Positions 18,515 to 26,930 of a stretch of 64,000 bases of DNA are shown here, piece by piece. The DNA is taken from contig NC_012881.1 of the NCBI RefSeq assembly GCF_000023445.1, positions 2,967,501-3,031,500 on the forward strand. Direction: 5' to 3'. The DNA comes from Maridesulfovibrio salexigens DSM 2638. Lineage in GTDB: Bacteria; Desulfobacterota; Desulfovibrionia; Desulfovibrionales; Desulfovibrionaceae. The translations under genes and the position numbers were made by a program. The notes under the pieces were generated by a model. That model had not been told where the DNA came from and ran no database searches. It saw only the letters and a program-made list of their open reading frames with translations. Position 1 is the stretch's first letter, and each line of letters begins with the position of its first letter.

Positions 18515-19594
18515 ATGAATCTTCCTCAGCTTAAGATTGGTGATCTGGTAGCAAAGGTTCCCGTCATTCAGGGCGGCATGGGAGTGGGAATTTCCCTTTC
18601 CGGCCTTGCTTCCGCAGTTGCCAAAGAAGGCGGCATCGGCGTTATCGCTGCTGCAATGATCGGCCTTACCAACAAGAACGGCGGTAAGGATCACGCAAAA
18701 GCACACATCGACACTCTGGCCGAAGAAATTCGCAAGGCCAAGGAAATGACCTCCGGCATCCTCGGTGTAAACATCATGGTTGCCCTGTCCAACTTTGCGG
18801 ACATGGTCAGCACTTCTGTAAAAGAAGGTGCAGACGTTATCTTTTCCGGTGCCGGACTGCCCCTCGACCTGCCCAAATACCTGCACGACGGAGCAAAGAC
18901 CAAGCTGGTCCCCATTGTTTCCTCCGGTCGCGCAGCTTCCATTATCTGCAAGAAATGGATTTCCAAATTCGACTACCTGCCTGATGCATTCGTAGTTGAA
19001 GGCCCCATGGCAGGCGGACACCTCGGCTTCAAGCGTGAACAGCTTAACGATCCCAAATTCGCCCTCGAAAGCATTCTTCCCGAAGTCATCAAGGCTGTTA
19101 AGCCCTTCGAAGAAAAAGCTGGCCGCACCATCCCGGTTATCGCTGCCGGCGGTGTTTATTCCGGAGAGGACATCAGCAAGTACATCAATATGGGTGCTGC
19201 CGGAGTCCAGATGGGAACCCGTTTTGTTGCCACCCACGAGTGCGATGCTGACGAAGAATTCAAACAGGCTTACGTAAATTCCACCAAAGAAGACATGGCT
19301 ATCATCCAGAGTCCCGTAGGACTCCCCGGCAGGGCAGTAAACAACGACTTCCTGCAAGCGGTAACCGATGGCAAAAAGTCTCCTTTCAAATGCCCGTTCC
19401 ATTGCATCAAGAGCTGCAAAGTAGAGGAAAGCCCCTACTGCATTGCCTCCGCCCTGATCAATGCGCAGCGCGGTAAGCTGAAAAACGGTTTTGCCTTTGC
19501 AGGCTCCAATGCTTGGAGAACTGAAAAGATCATCTCCGTTAAGCAGCTCATCTCAGATCTCAAATCTGAATTCGATCGCGCAGTCGCACGCTAA
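18515..19594 (+). CDS. Nitronate monooxygenase / FabK-family flavoprotein with C-terminal cysteine cluster
   Basis: A 359-residue TIM-barrel flavoprotein of the NPD/FabK family. It shows the N-terminal QGGMGVGISLSGLASAV phosphate-contacting segment, the EGPMAGGHLGF central motif, and IPVIAAGGVYSGEDI plus GAAGVQMGTRF for FMN phosphate binding. Family members oxidise nitronates or reduce enoyl-ACP, so the exact substrate is open. A cysteine cluster near residue 290 (CPFHCIKSC then PYC) could bind an Fe-S centre. I recall similar motifs in anaerobe members of the family, but this is unproven. An AGGAG site precedes the ATG. The gene has a long leader and a strong terminator. Confidence 0.8.
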   Translation: MNLPQLKIGDLVAKVPVIQGGMGVGISLSGLASAVAKEGGIGVIAAAMIGLTNKNGGKDHAKAHIDTLAEEIRKAKEMTSGILGVNIMVALSNFADMVSTSVKEGADVIFSGAGLPLDLPKYLHDGAKTKLVPIVSSGRAASIICKKWISKFDYLPDAFVVEGPMAGGHLGFKREQLNDPKFALESILPEVIKAVKPFEEKAGRTIPVIAAGGVYSGEDISKYINMGAAGVQMGTRFVATHECDADEEFKQAYVNSTKEDMAIIQSPVGLPGRAVNNDFLQAVTDGKKSPFKCPFHCIKSCKVEESPYCIASALINAQRGKLKNGFAFAGSNAWRTEKIISVKQLISDLKSEFDRAVAR

Positions 19595-19617
19595 GCTGAT
19601 TTCTCCATACGATAATA

Positions 19618-19652
19618 AAAAGGGCGTTTCGCATTTTGCGAAACGCCCTTTT
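19618..19652 (+). terminator. Bidirectional terminator between convergent genes
   Basis: Arms AAAAGGGCGTTTCGC (19618-19632) and GCGAAACGCCCTTTT (19638-19652) pair perfectly with a five-base loop, between the flavoprotein gene and the minus-strand coiled-coil gene. Confidence 0.92.
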
Positions 19653-19670
19653 CATATTATGACTAAAAAT

Positions 19671-20198
19671 TTACTTCTTCTCAGCCGCTTTCTTATCTTC
19701 CTGTTTAGGCTCTTCTTTAGGGGCTGTTTCTTTCTTGGGTGCAGCCTTTTTGGGAGCTGCTTTCTTTGCCGTAGGCTTCTTGCGCTTGGTGATTAAAGAT
19801 TCCAGCTTTTCCGCTGCAGCCTGAGTTTCGTTGGATTCGCCTAAATAATGCATCTCGCCCTGAGGGGATATCCAGTGCCATCCTTCGGGCTTCTTAAGCA
19901 CCCGGGCCCCCTTTGAATCAAGATAGTCCTTGAACGATGCCTTCTCGAGGCTCTCATCAATCTGCACGGTAAGCTTGCGGTTCTCAGCCATAACCTGAGT
20001 GTGGCGGAAAATTTCAAAAGCACTGTGCACCAGATCAAAGGCCGGATCTTCGATCTCACTTTTCTTGGAGGACAGCTCTTTCTCAAGCTGGGCCAGATCC
20101 TTTTTCAGGCTGCGAATTTCGAACAAGGCATCCTTACGGGCTTCTTCACTCTTGTCGTTGATTGCATTAGTTACTGCCGCCGCGGTCTGTTTTTTCAT
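19671..20198 (-). CDS. Coiled-coil protein with Lys/Ala/Pro-rich tail
   Basis: A 175-residue hypothetical protein. Residues about 15-45 are a heptad-rich coiled coil (EIRSLKKDLAQLEKEL), and the middle has a compact region with KPEGWHWISPQGEMHYLG. The last 40 residues are a disordered basic/acidic tail built of AAPKK and KEE units, like histone H1 or DNA-binding tails. ATG at 20198 has a TGGAGGAG site just upstream; the TTG one codon earlier is rejected. I do not recognise a family. It lies downstream of xerC on the same strand and might share its transcript. A nucleoid- or nucleic-acid-associated role is only a guess. Confidence 0.6.
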   Translation of the reverse strand: MKKQTAAAVTNAINDKSEEARKDALFEIRSLKKDLAQLEKELSSKKSEIEDPAFDLVHSAFEIFRHTQVMAENRKLTVQIDESLEKASFKDYLDSKGARVLKKPEGWHWISPQGEMHYLGESNETQAAAEKLESLITKRKKPTAKKAAPKKAAPKKETAPKEEPKQEDKKAAEKK

Positions 20199-20256
20199 CA
20201 AACTCCTCCAAAAATTGTTAAGTTAACTTTTGCTTAACACACTCATTTACAAATAT

Positions 20257-21216
20257 CTATTCCTTTTTATCCTCACCTGAATCCGGCGACTGGTTCCCAG
20301 CCAACGGATGAGCCTTATCATAAACATTCATGATCTGTTGCAAATTCAAATGGGTGTAACGCTGTGTAGTGCTCAAATGCTCATGCCCCAGAAGCTCCTG
20401 CACCGACCGCATATCAGCTCCTGATTGCAGCATATGCGAGGCAAAACTGTGTCTGAGCATGTGCGGATGCACTCCTTCGTGCAGTCCGGCACCCTCGGCC
20501 ATACGGGCCAGAATACGGTTAACCTGCCTGCGATTGATACGCCCGCCACGGTTTCCCACAAATAAAGCCTGCTCCTCAAGGGCAGGCCCCAGCTCAGCAC
20601 GAACCGCCAGATAATCATTAACAGCCTTGCAAGCCGCATCACTCAGCGGGGAAAGCCGTTCCTTATTTCCCTTACCGGAAACACGAACCACACCACTGGA
20701 AGTATCTATATCGAATAGGTCAAGGGTAATAGCTTCACTGACACGCAACCCGGAACCATATAGCATCTCAGCCAGAGCCAGATCACGCTTATCTGCAGGT
20801 TCATCCCCCACATGAGCATCCATCAAATTCACGGCCTGATCCACGTTCAAGGAACGGGGATGGCGAATTTCCTGCTTGGGGTTCCTGATCCCAACCATAG
20901 GATCATTCTGGATGAACCGATGCTTGGTCATATACTTAAAAAATGAACGCAAAGAGGAAAGTTTGCGCGACATAGTCGACTTTGCCAGCCGCTGACCATG
21001 CAGCTTAGCCAGAAAAGCACGAACTAAGTCAGAAGTAATTTTCTCAGGAACGGCGAGAGTCTTTTTACGGGTCTCCAGAAATTCTTCAAACTGCGAGATG
21101 TCCTTTGCATAAGAACGCAGAGTGGCAGCGGAGGACCTCTTCTCCACATCCAGATAAGTCATGAAAACCTGAACAGGCTCTGGAAGATTATTTATTGTTC
21201 CTGCGGTCGAGGACAT
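20257..21216 (-). CDS. xerC: Tyrosine recombinase XerC
   Basis: A 319-residue site-specific recombinase that resolves chromosome dimers at dif with XerD. The N-terminal SAM-like core-binding domain (FMTYLDVEKRSSAATLRSYAKDI) is followed by the catalytic domain with the full set: Arg in GSGLRVSEA, Lys in GKGNKER, HMLRHSFA, LLGHEHL and the Tyr nucleophile in TTQRYTHLN. Length and motif spacing fit XerC/D rather than an element-borne integrase. The start overlaps the end of the GGDEF gene by 29 bp, so it is in the same transcript. It is unrelated to the two island recombinases in this window. Confidence 0.9.
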   Translation of the reverse strand: MSSTAGTINNLPEPVQVFMTYLDVEKRSSAATLRSYAKDISQFEEFLETRKKTLAVPEKITSDLVRAFLAKLHGQRLAKSTMSRKLSSLRSFFKYMTKHRFIQNDPMVGIRNPKQEIRHPRSLNVDQAVNLMDAHVGDEPADKRDLALAEMLYGSGLRVSEAITLDLFDIDTSSGVVRVSGKGNKERLSPLSDAACKAVNDYLAVRAELGPALEEQALFVGNRGGRINRRQVNRILARMAEGAGLHEGVHPHMLRHSFASHMLQSGADMRSVQELLGHEHLSTTQRYTHLNLQQIMNVYDKAHPLAGNQSPDSGEDKKE

Positions 21217-22180
21217 AGCTGCTCTTGGGGTTTTCTTTAGCTTTCTTCTTCAGGGCCATTGCAATGGCAGAAGCTTCACCAAAGTGCTTCATTTTGCCGT
21301 TGATATTAAAAACAACTGCGATGGAAATTGCCATCAAAGGAAAAGTCTGAGTGTTGCCCTGACGGTCCTTGGAGACAATAGATTTGCGCTGGCGGTCTTC
21401 CATGTCATAGAAATTAGGCACAATACCGTCGAACGAAAAAATTATGCGCTGGCAGACTTCTTCAATTATATCCGGGGAAGTAATGACAACAAAATCATCT
21501 CCACCTACATGCCCCACAAAAGTCTGCTCTCCGGCGAAGCTCTTAACCGTGTTGACGATAATTCGCGCGCTCATCATCAGGACTTCATCACCACGGGAAA
21601 AGCCGTACTTATCGTTAAAGGACTTGAAATAATCAAGGTCGCAATAGGCAAGCGCAAAATCCTGCTTGCGGTCAATCAGACTTTGAATCTTCTGAATAAT
21701 GGAAGTGTTGCCCGGAAGCTTGGACAAGGGGTTGGCATCAAGAGCACGAAGTGCGCGACAAAGAGTAAGGTTCACCCTTTCTCTGACAACAGGCAGAAAA
21801 AAAGGCCGAACCAGAAAATCGTCAACCTCAACTTTGTTCCAATCCCATGAATGCTGAAGATCGGTATCATCCAGGCAGATGATTACCGGAAGCTGACGAT
21901 AGACGTTTTCGCTTTTAACCAGACGGGCCAGTTCCTGAGCCGGAACATCTTCTACTCTGCTGTCCACAATGAGCAGGTCCGGCGGATCATTGAAAAGATG
22001 CTCTACCGCCCCACGGGCAGCGGTATAGCAAGTAAATTCCAACACTTCCTTGGGCCAGATTTCAAATAACAGGTCGCGCAGGGAATTATCAGGTGAAACC
22101 AGAATGGCCGTATGTTTTGCCAGCCCCAACAGGCCGTGATCCTTATTCTTGTCCATAACGAACCGTTTAACATCAACCAT
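21188..22180 (-). CDS. GGDEF-domain protein with receiver-like N-domain
   Basis: A 330-residue protein. Residues about 20-145 look like a CheY-type receiver (DLLIVDSRV holds a candidate phospho-Asp; DDFLVRPF stands where the conserved KP would be). The acidic pocket near the N-terminus is lost, since SPDN replaces the DD pair, so phosphorylation is doubtful. Residues about 155-325 are a GGDEF domain with FALAYCDLDYFKSFND and the active loop as GGDDF rather than GGDEF. It is probably a diguanylate cyclase or a c-di-GMP-related signalling protein. No EAL domain is present. The gene overlaps xerC at its end. Confidence 0.8.
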   Translation of the reverse strand: MVDVKRFVMDKNKDHGLLGLAKHTAILVSPDNSLRDLLFEIWPKEVLEFTCYTAARGAVEHLFNDPPDLLIVDSRVEDVPAQELARLVKSENVYRQLPVIICLDDTDLQHSWDWNKVEVDDFLVRPFFLPVVRERVNLTLCRALRALDANPLSKLPGNTSIIQKIQSLIDRKQDFALAYCDLDYFKSFNDKYGFSRGDEVLMMSARIIVNTVKSFAGEQTFVGHVGGDDFVVITSPDIIEEVCQRIIFSFDGIVPNFYDMEDRQRKSIVSKDRQGNTQTFPLMAISIAVVFNINGKMKHFGEASAIAMALKKKAKENPKSSYVLDRRNNK

Positions 22181-22244
22181 TGGAAAACGTCAAAGCTCAA
22201 GCGGACCACGTTCCGTAAAATTACAAAAAAAATAATAGATAGAT

Positions 22245-23084
22245 CTAGAAAGTCAGATCGGATATTTCCATAAACTTATCAGAGACTTCATCCATAACCG
22301 GTTCAAGGTCTTTCATTTTCAGCTTCAAAATCTTCATGGCCGCAGGCTTGAAGTACGCAATCTGGTCATCTCCGCCATTTCCGTATTCAAAAAGGCGGAC
22401 CATAAAATCACCGACATGAACCACTGCGGCTGTTTGCTGGTAATGCTGCGCCCGATCAGGATGATGGTGATAAGTCATGGCTTCACGCACATTGGGCGGA
22501 AGGTGCCAGTGTCTGGCCAGCCAAGCGTTAATGCGGTCATGACCGAACCCGAGAATATGGCGCTCAGCCTCGTAGTAGGTAAGGTCCTTTTCCTTCACTG
22601 TCATGCGTACTGCTTCATTAAGCTCCGGCAGCTGCACAGCGGTCACAACCTTACCGAGATCGTGAAGCAGACCAGCCACAGTGAACTCTTCCGGGTCTTC
22701 GAATCCTGCAGCCTTGGCAATGGCACCACTGGCCATAGCGCAACCGAGGCTATGTTCCCAAAGCCCGGACATCGCCTGCTGGATCATATCAAAGACAGAA
22801 GTAGAAATAATAATGCCGCGAATAACGTTCAGGCCGAGCAACACAAGGGCATGCTGAATGGTGGTGATTCTTCCCGGAAAGCCGTAAATTGGTGAGTTAA
22901 CCATTTTAAGGACTTTTGCAGAAAGCACCTGATCCTGTGAAATAACTTTAGCGACTTGCTCAGTTGAAGAGTTGGGGTCATCTACAAGCTTGGTGACCTC
23001 ATCAAGAACGGAAGGCAGGGTCGGAAGGTCGGAAGTAGAAAGAATCTGACCCTTCACGCTGGTTTTAAGATCCTGATCGGCCAT
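22245..23084 (-). CDS. HDOD-domain signalling protein
   Basis: A 279-residue protein with an HDOD domain from about residue 15 to 215: LPTLPSVLDEVTKLV, the SPIYGFPGRITTIQHALVLLG block, then an HD-like VAGLLHDLGKVV and a second histidine-rich stretch AMTYHHHPD. HDOD proteins act in signal transduction and motility control, usually without nuclease activity. It starts immediately after the stop of the small upstream gene, so the two form a unit. The neighbouring GGDEF gene suggests a shared cyclic-di-GMP theme, which is inference. Confidence 0.85.
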   Translation of the reverse strand: MADQDLKTSVKGQILSTSDLPTLPSVLDEVTKLVDDPNSSTEQVAKVISQDQVLSAKVLKMVNSPIYGFPGRITTIQHALVLLGLNVIRGIIISTSVFDMIQQAMSGLWEHSLGCAMASGAIAKAAGFEDPEEFTVAGLLHDLGKVVTAVQLPELNEAVRMTVKEKDLTYYEAERHILGFGHDRINAWLARHWHLPPNVREAMTYHHHPDRAQHYQQTAAVVHVGDFMVRLFEYGNGGDDQIAYFKPAAMKILKLKMKDLEPVMDEVSDKFMEISDLTF

Positions 23085-23495
23085 CTATGCACCCTCTCCA
23101 TTTGCTGCTGCCTCTTCTGCTGCAGCGGCTTCAGCTGCGGCCTGTTCTTCTGCCAGTCTTTCCGCTTCCTCTTCGGCCTTTTGAGCGGCAGCCTTTAGAT
23201 CGAAATATTCCTTAAAAAAACCTTTAACCCGAAACATCCACTTGTCTTTGGCATATCTGCGGAAAAGGTGGTCGAGTCGTTCCGACTTCTTGGACCATGA
23301 GGAGTCGTTGTTGTCACCCAAATTAACGGGATTACCTTTAACTACAATACGCTCAACGTCCATGGACTCCAGTTTCTGGATAATCCCTTCGGTAAGCTCC
23401 AGCCCTTCGGCAAGAACAACCATACCGTTATCGCGGGTTACTGGCTTGGCAAGCTTCATGCCCGGAGCCGCAAGTTTAACCGGAATTTTCTGCAT
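23085..23495 (-). CDS. Small protein paired with the HDOD protein
   Basis: A 136-residue protein. The N-terminal 55 residues (KLAAPGMKLAKPVTRDNGMVVLAEGLELTEGIIQKL) resemble the beta-rich segment found before HD-GYP domains in c-di-GMP phosphodiesterases. A positively charged middle and an Ala/Glu-rich helical tail (AAEEAAA) follow. No catalytic residues are seen. Its stop abuts the HDOD start with no gap, so the two proteins are likely partners. Function not known. Confidence 0.65.
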   Translation of the reverse strand: MQKIPVKLAAPGMKLAKPVTRDNGMVVLAEGLELTEGIIQKLESMDVERIVVKGNPVNLGDNNDSSWSKKSERLDHLFRRYAKDKWMFRVKGFFKEYFDLKAAAQKAEEEAERLAEEQAAAEAAAAEEAAANGEGA

Positions 23496-23539
23496 CAGTC
23501 GGACTTCTCCTAATAAAATTCAAAAACACCCGCCCCATA

Positions 23540-24748
23540 TTAACACCGAAGATCATAATACATGCCGGGAAAGCGCACAACCATTCCGTTGACCTCCATG
23601 CCCAGTATGACAGCACCCGCCACGGAGACATCAAATCCCGCCGCACGGGCGATTTCATCAATATGCAGCTTCCCGCCACTTTTAAGGGCTTTGGCTATGT
23701 CATATTCCGGCGGTTCAAGAGAATCAATATCGAAAGCCGGGACAGCAGGCTCGTTTTTAGCAGGATCCTCAGCCTTTGGAGAACTGCTTTTATCATCCCT
23801 TTTAACCGGGAGCTTGCGCTCAGCACCTGCAACGGATTTCTGCCCGGAAATATCCTCAATATCAAGGGCATGCCTGATGTTCATTAATACATCATCGGCG
23901 GTTTCCACAAGAGCCGCACCCTCTTTAATTAATTTCAAGCATCCGGCAAAACTTTTGTCTCCACTGGGACCGGGCATAGCCATTACTTCCCTGCCCTGCT
24001 CTCCTGCAAGACGGGCAGTAACAAGACTGCCGCTGGCAATCTCAGCCTCCACCACAACAACACCTATGCTTAATCCACTGATCAGACGATTTCGAAAAGG
24101 GAAATTTCGGGCAAAAGGCTTTGTTCCGGGAGGAAATTCAGAAATGATCAGACCGGACTCCAGCACCCTCCTACGCAACCAGTCACTATCCGGCGGATAG
24201 GAATCCACATCAAGCCCGGTACCAAGTACTGCGATTGTTGAACCGACACCGTGCAACGCCGCTTCATGGGCGCAAGAATCGATACCTTTTGCAAACCCTG
24301 AAGTTATAGTGAGACCGCTTTTGGAAAGATCGGCTGCAAGCCTTGAAGCATATTCCATCCCCAGTCGCCCACTGTTACGCGAACCTACAATGCCCACAGA
24401 AGGATTGGAGAGAAGTTTCGGATCACCGAAATAGTATAGACAGGTCGGAGGATCAGCTAATTCTTTAAGCAGATCAGGAAAGAGAGGATGAGTCCATGGC
24501 AGAATTCCGAATTCGAGGCGCATAGCCTCGCGGTATTCTTTTTCCGCTTTTGGACGCCATTCTTCGTTTTGCGCAGCCTTGGAACTCTTTTCAGAAGCAA
24601 GCTTAAGAGAGTGCCAATTTACCGCGTCTTTAAGGCCATCGTAGGCTGTGGGATAATGCCTGAGGATCGGCCCCCAGGATTTAGGTCCAAGCCCCGGCGT
24701 ATAGCGCAGGGCCAGACATGCAAAATATTCTTCCTGAAGGGAACTCAC
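23540..24748 (-). CDS. dprA: DNA-processing protein DprA
   Basis: A 402-residue DprA/Smf protein that loads RecA on incoming single-stranded DNA during natural transformation and is widespread in non-competent bacteria too. The central Rossmann-like domain shows GSRNSGRLGMEYASRLA, SGFAKGIDSCAHEAAL, TIAVLGTGLDVDSYPP, and EFPPGTKPFARNFPFRNRLI. After a disordered linker, residues about 345-400 form the winged-helix DML1-like tail (GGKLHIDEIARAAGFDV). The GTG start has only a weak Shine-Dalgarno. It is followed by the HDOD pair and preceded by a lipoprotein gene on the same strand. Confidence 0.92.
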   Translation of the reverse strand: MSSLQEEYFACLALRYTPGLGPKSWGPILRHYPTAYDGLKDAVNWHSLKLASEKSSKAAQNEEWRPKAEKEYREAMRLEFGILPWTHPLFPDLLKELADPPTCLYYFGDPKLLSNPSVGIVGSRNSGRLGMEYASRLAADLSKSGLTITSGFAKGIDSCAHEAALHGVGSTIAVLGTGLDVDSYPPDSDWLRRRVLESGLIISEFPPGTKPFARNFPFRNRLISGLSIGVVVVEAEIASGSLVTARLAGEQGREVMAMPGPSGDKSFAGCLKLIKEGAALVETADDVLMNIRHALDIEDISGQKSVAGAERKLPVKRDDKSSSPKAEDPAKNEPAVPAFDIDSLEPPEYDIAKALKSGGKLHIDEIARAAGFDVSVAGAVILGMEVNGMVVRFPGMYYDLRC

Positions 24749-24769
24749 CTACGGACGCCGTTGAAGATA

Positions 24770-25621
24770 CTAACCTTCGATTGCACGCAGACGTTCCCTG
24801 CCTATTTTGGCGGGAGCAGACTTTGGATAATCTTCAATCAAAGTGCGCAGGTAGAAAACAGCGTTTTCACGATCGCCAAGCTTATCATAGGCCAAACCGA
24901 TCTTGAGCATAGCATCGGGAACCTTGGTTGCCTTGGGAAAACGTCTGCTCACTTCCTTGAATTTGAGGATGGACTGGGCAAAACTTTTTTCGGAGTAATA
25001 TGTCTCACCAATCCAATAAAGAGCATTCGGGGCAAGCTTGGAAGAGGGATTCTGAGCAAGGTATTGCTCCAGCAGGCCACGGGCTTTCACGGGATTATCG
25101 TTCATCACCAGCCGCACACCTTCCTGATACAGAGCATCTCCGCTCAGAGAGGAGACAGGCTTAGGAGCAGCCTTAGCGGGATCGACCTGAGCTGCTCCAG
25201 CAGCTGCGGAGGCTTCACCGGGAACAACCATCCAAGGTTTTTCTTCGCTGCTGCTATTGCCACCCATGACAACTTCTTCAGTCACAACGGCTTCCTCAGC
25301 AGGAATTTCCTGTTCGACCTTCATAGTCATCATCTTTTGCTGATTTTCCTTAAGCTCGGCAAGAGTGCTGTCCATCTCGGTCATACGCTCCTGCAACTTT
25401 TCAATTTGAGCAGTAGTGTCTTTGTGATTGCTTTCAATCAGATCATTCTGTTGGCGCAGTCCTTCCTTGAAATGTAAGAAATTTTCTTCAAGGCTTTTAA
25501 GGCGCCACTCTTCGCTTCCGCCCCATGCGGGTTTCACAGGCTCTTCAGGCTGCTTTGCCGCAAAACATCCGCTGACAACGAAGGCCAGAACAACAATAAG
25601 AAGGATTCGTAAGTACTGCAT
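24770..25621 (-). CDS. CpoB/YbgF-like cell-division coordinator lipoprotein
   Basis: About 283 residues. ATG 25621 is chosen because a GGAG site lies 8 nt upstream and it places the lipobox VSGC at residue 19; the longer frame would bury the signal. A coiled coil (residues about 45-95, repeated IEKLQERMTEMDSTL) precedes a TPR domain at the C-terminus (YQEGVRLVMNDNPVKARGLLEQYL, then the NALYWIGETYYSEKSFAQSI type repeats). This is the layout of CpoB (YbgF), which works with Tol-Pal at the division site. No tol or pal genes are present in the window, so assignment is by domain only. Confidence 0.8.
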   Translation of the reverse strand: MQYLRILLIVVLAFVVSGCFAAKQPEEPVKPAWGGSEEWRLKSLEENFLHFKEGLRQQNDLIESNHKDTTAQIEKLQERMTEMDSTLAELKENQQKMMTMKVEQEIPAEEAVVTEEVVMGGNSSSEEKPWMVVPGEASAAAGAAQVDPAKAAPKPVSSLSGDALYQEGVRLVMNDNPVKARGLLEQYLAQNPSSKLAPNALYWIGETYYSEKSFAQSILKFKEVSRRFPKATKVPDAMLKIGLAYDKLGDRENAVFYLRTLIEDYPKSAPAKIGRERLRAIEG

Positions 25622-25828
25622 CAAATATTCTCCGAAAGACATGTTGAATCTAACTGGTGAATTTGGTTCAAGTTTCAACGAAATTAAAGTAGGCCACTTA
25701 ATTAGATTTGGCAAGCATATCTAACCTTTTACATAATGGACAGCCCCTACCCTTGCGTCCTGTGCAAATTTAGGGCAAAAAGTGCACACAAAAGAAGTCT
25801 TTAAAACCCTTATTTTAGGAAAGCAAAT

Positions 25829-26806
25829 ATGAACATCCCCATGGAACCCATTCGGCTCACGGCAATGATGAGTGCCCAGATGCTGCCTAAAGCTCTGGTG
25901 GACTTTGCCACGCTTGCGGCTATCGGTGCCCCGATCATGGCTGTGATCCTTGAAATTACGGCCAAGGCACGCAAAAAGATTTTTTACGACAAACTTGCTC
26001 AGCAGGTCACAGCACTGACCTTGGTTCTTTACCTGCTCTTTACGATCTGCCTCGGAAGCGCTGCCGCTTTTTTCAGCCGCCAAATGCCATGGCTTAAGGA
26101 TTGGTTTATTAACCCGGCTTCCCCGGTAATGATGTTTTACATCACTCTGGGAATCGCTCTGGCTGGCCTACTTCCTTATAAATACAGCTGGAAGAAACTC
26201 AAAAAAAGCAAGCCCCTGCATATCGTGCTCGGAACAGTTGGCGCGCTTGGCGGAGTTGCCTCCATCCATGTTGCCACAGTGATCATGCAGAAATTTTTCA
26301 CTTTGCAGATCGAAAGCCCAACTCCTGCGGTTCCGGCAGTTCCCTTTTACACACATTTCCAGCAGATTCCCGGTAAAGCAGGTCTTTGCCTGGCAGGAAT
26401 CTACCTGATCATGGCCCTTGCCTTTGCTGCTACAGCCGCCGGTCTTTACCTTGTGCTGCGCCGCAACAAAGACGACTTCGGCCGCGATTACTACAAATTC
26501 ACTCTTCCGGTGGTTGCACGCTGGGCATTATTTCCCTCCCTGCTGCAGCTGGCTGCTTCAGCCGGTGTAATCTACTACATCTGCGGTCCCAATATTGCCA
26601 CTTTGTATCAGAACCTGCCTGTAGCCATCAGCTTCGGTACCTCCCTGCTACTGACCATTATCTGCTGCGCAATATGGATAGTTACATGGAGAAGCGAAAC
26701 CCCAATGCGCCACAAGATCGGACTCGGCCTTGCTCCGCTTCTGGTCATCCTCGCCCATGCGACACTCATGGCAGGAACTATGAGTTTATATCTGAGCCTG
26801 TCTTAA
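25829..26806 (+). CDS. Polytopic membrane protein, unknown
   Basis: A 325-residue protein with about eight predicted transmembrane helices (for example LTLVLYLLFTICLGSAAAFF and GLCLAGIYLIMALAFAATAA). There is one large periplasmic or cytoplasmic loop with Pro-rich PTPAVPAVPF near residue 170. I do not recognise a family; it could belong to cytochrome- or respiration-associated membrane proteins, but no haem or metal motifs stand out. An AGGAAA site precedes the ATG. The gene is monocistronic with a strong terminator and convergent to cheA. Confidence 0.6.
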   Translation: MNIPMEPIRLTAMMSAQMLPKALVDFATLAAIGAPIMAVILEITAKARKKIFYDKLAQQVTALTLVLYLLFTICLGSAAAFFSRQMPWLKDWFINPASPVMMFYITLGIALAGLLPYKYSWKKLKKSKPLHIVLGTVGALGGVASIHVATVIMQKFFTLQIESPTPAVPAVPFYTHFQQIPGKAGLCLAGIYLIMALAFAATAAGLYLVLRRNKDDFGRDYYKFTLPVVARWALFPSLLQLAASAGVIYYICGPNIATLYQNLPVAISFGTSLLLTIICCAIWIVTWRSETPMRHKIGLGLAPLLVILAHATLMAGTMSLYLSLS

Positions 26807-26824
26807 AGCGGCCAATATACAAAC

Positions 26825-26861
26825 AAAAAAGGCTTCTTCGTTAATCGTAGAAGCCTTTTTT
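26825..26861 (+). terminator. Terminator of the membrane-protein gene
   Basis: AAAAAAGGCTTCT (26825-26837) pairs with AGAAGCCTTTTTT (26849-26861). Rho-independent, T-run included. Confidence 0.85.
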
Positions 26862-26868
26862 ATTGCTC

Positions 26869-26905
26869 ATAAAAATCCCCCTGAAGCACAAGCATCAGGG
26901 GGATT
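26869..26905 (-). terminator. Terminator of the chemotaxis operon
   Basis: AATCCCCCTGA (26874-26884) pairs with TCAGGGGGATT (26895-26905). On the minus strand a TTTTTA tract follows. It sits 26 nt beyond the cheA stop. Confidence 0.85.
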
Positions 26906-26930
26906 AACTTTTATCTTGTGTAACTGAAGG

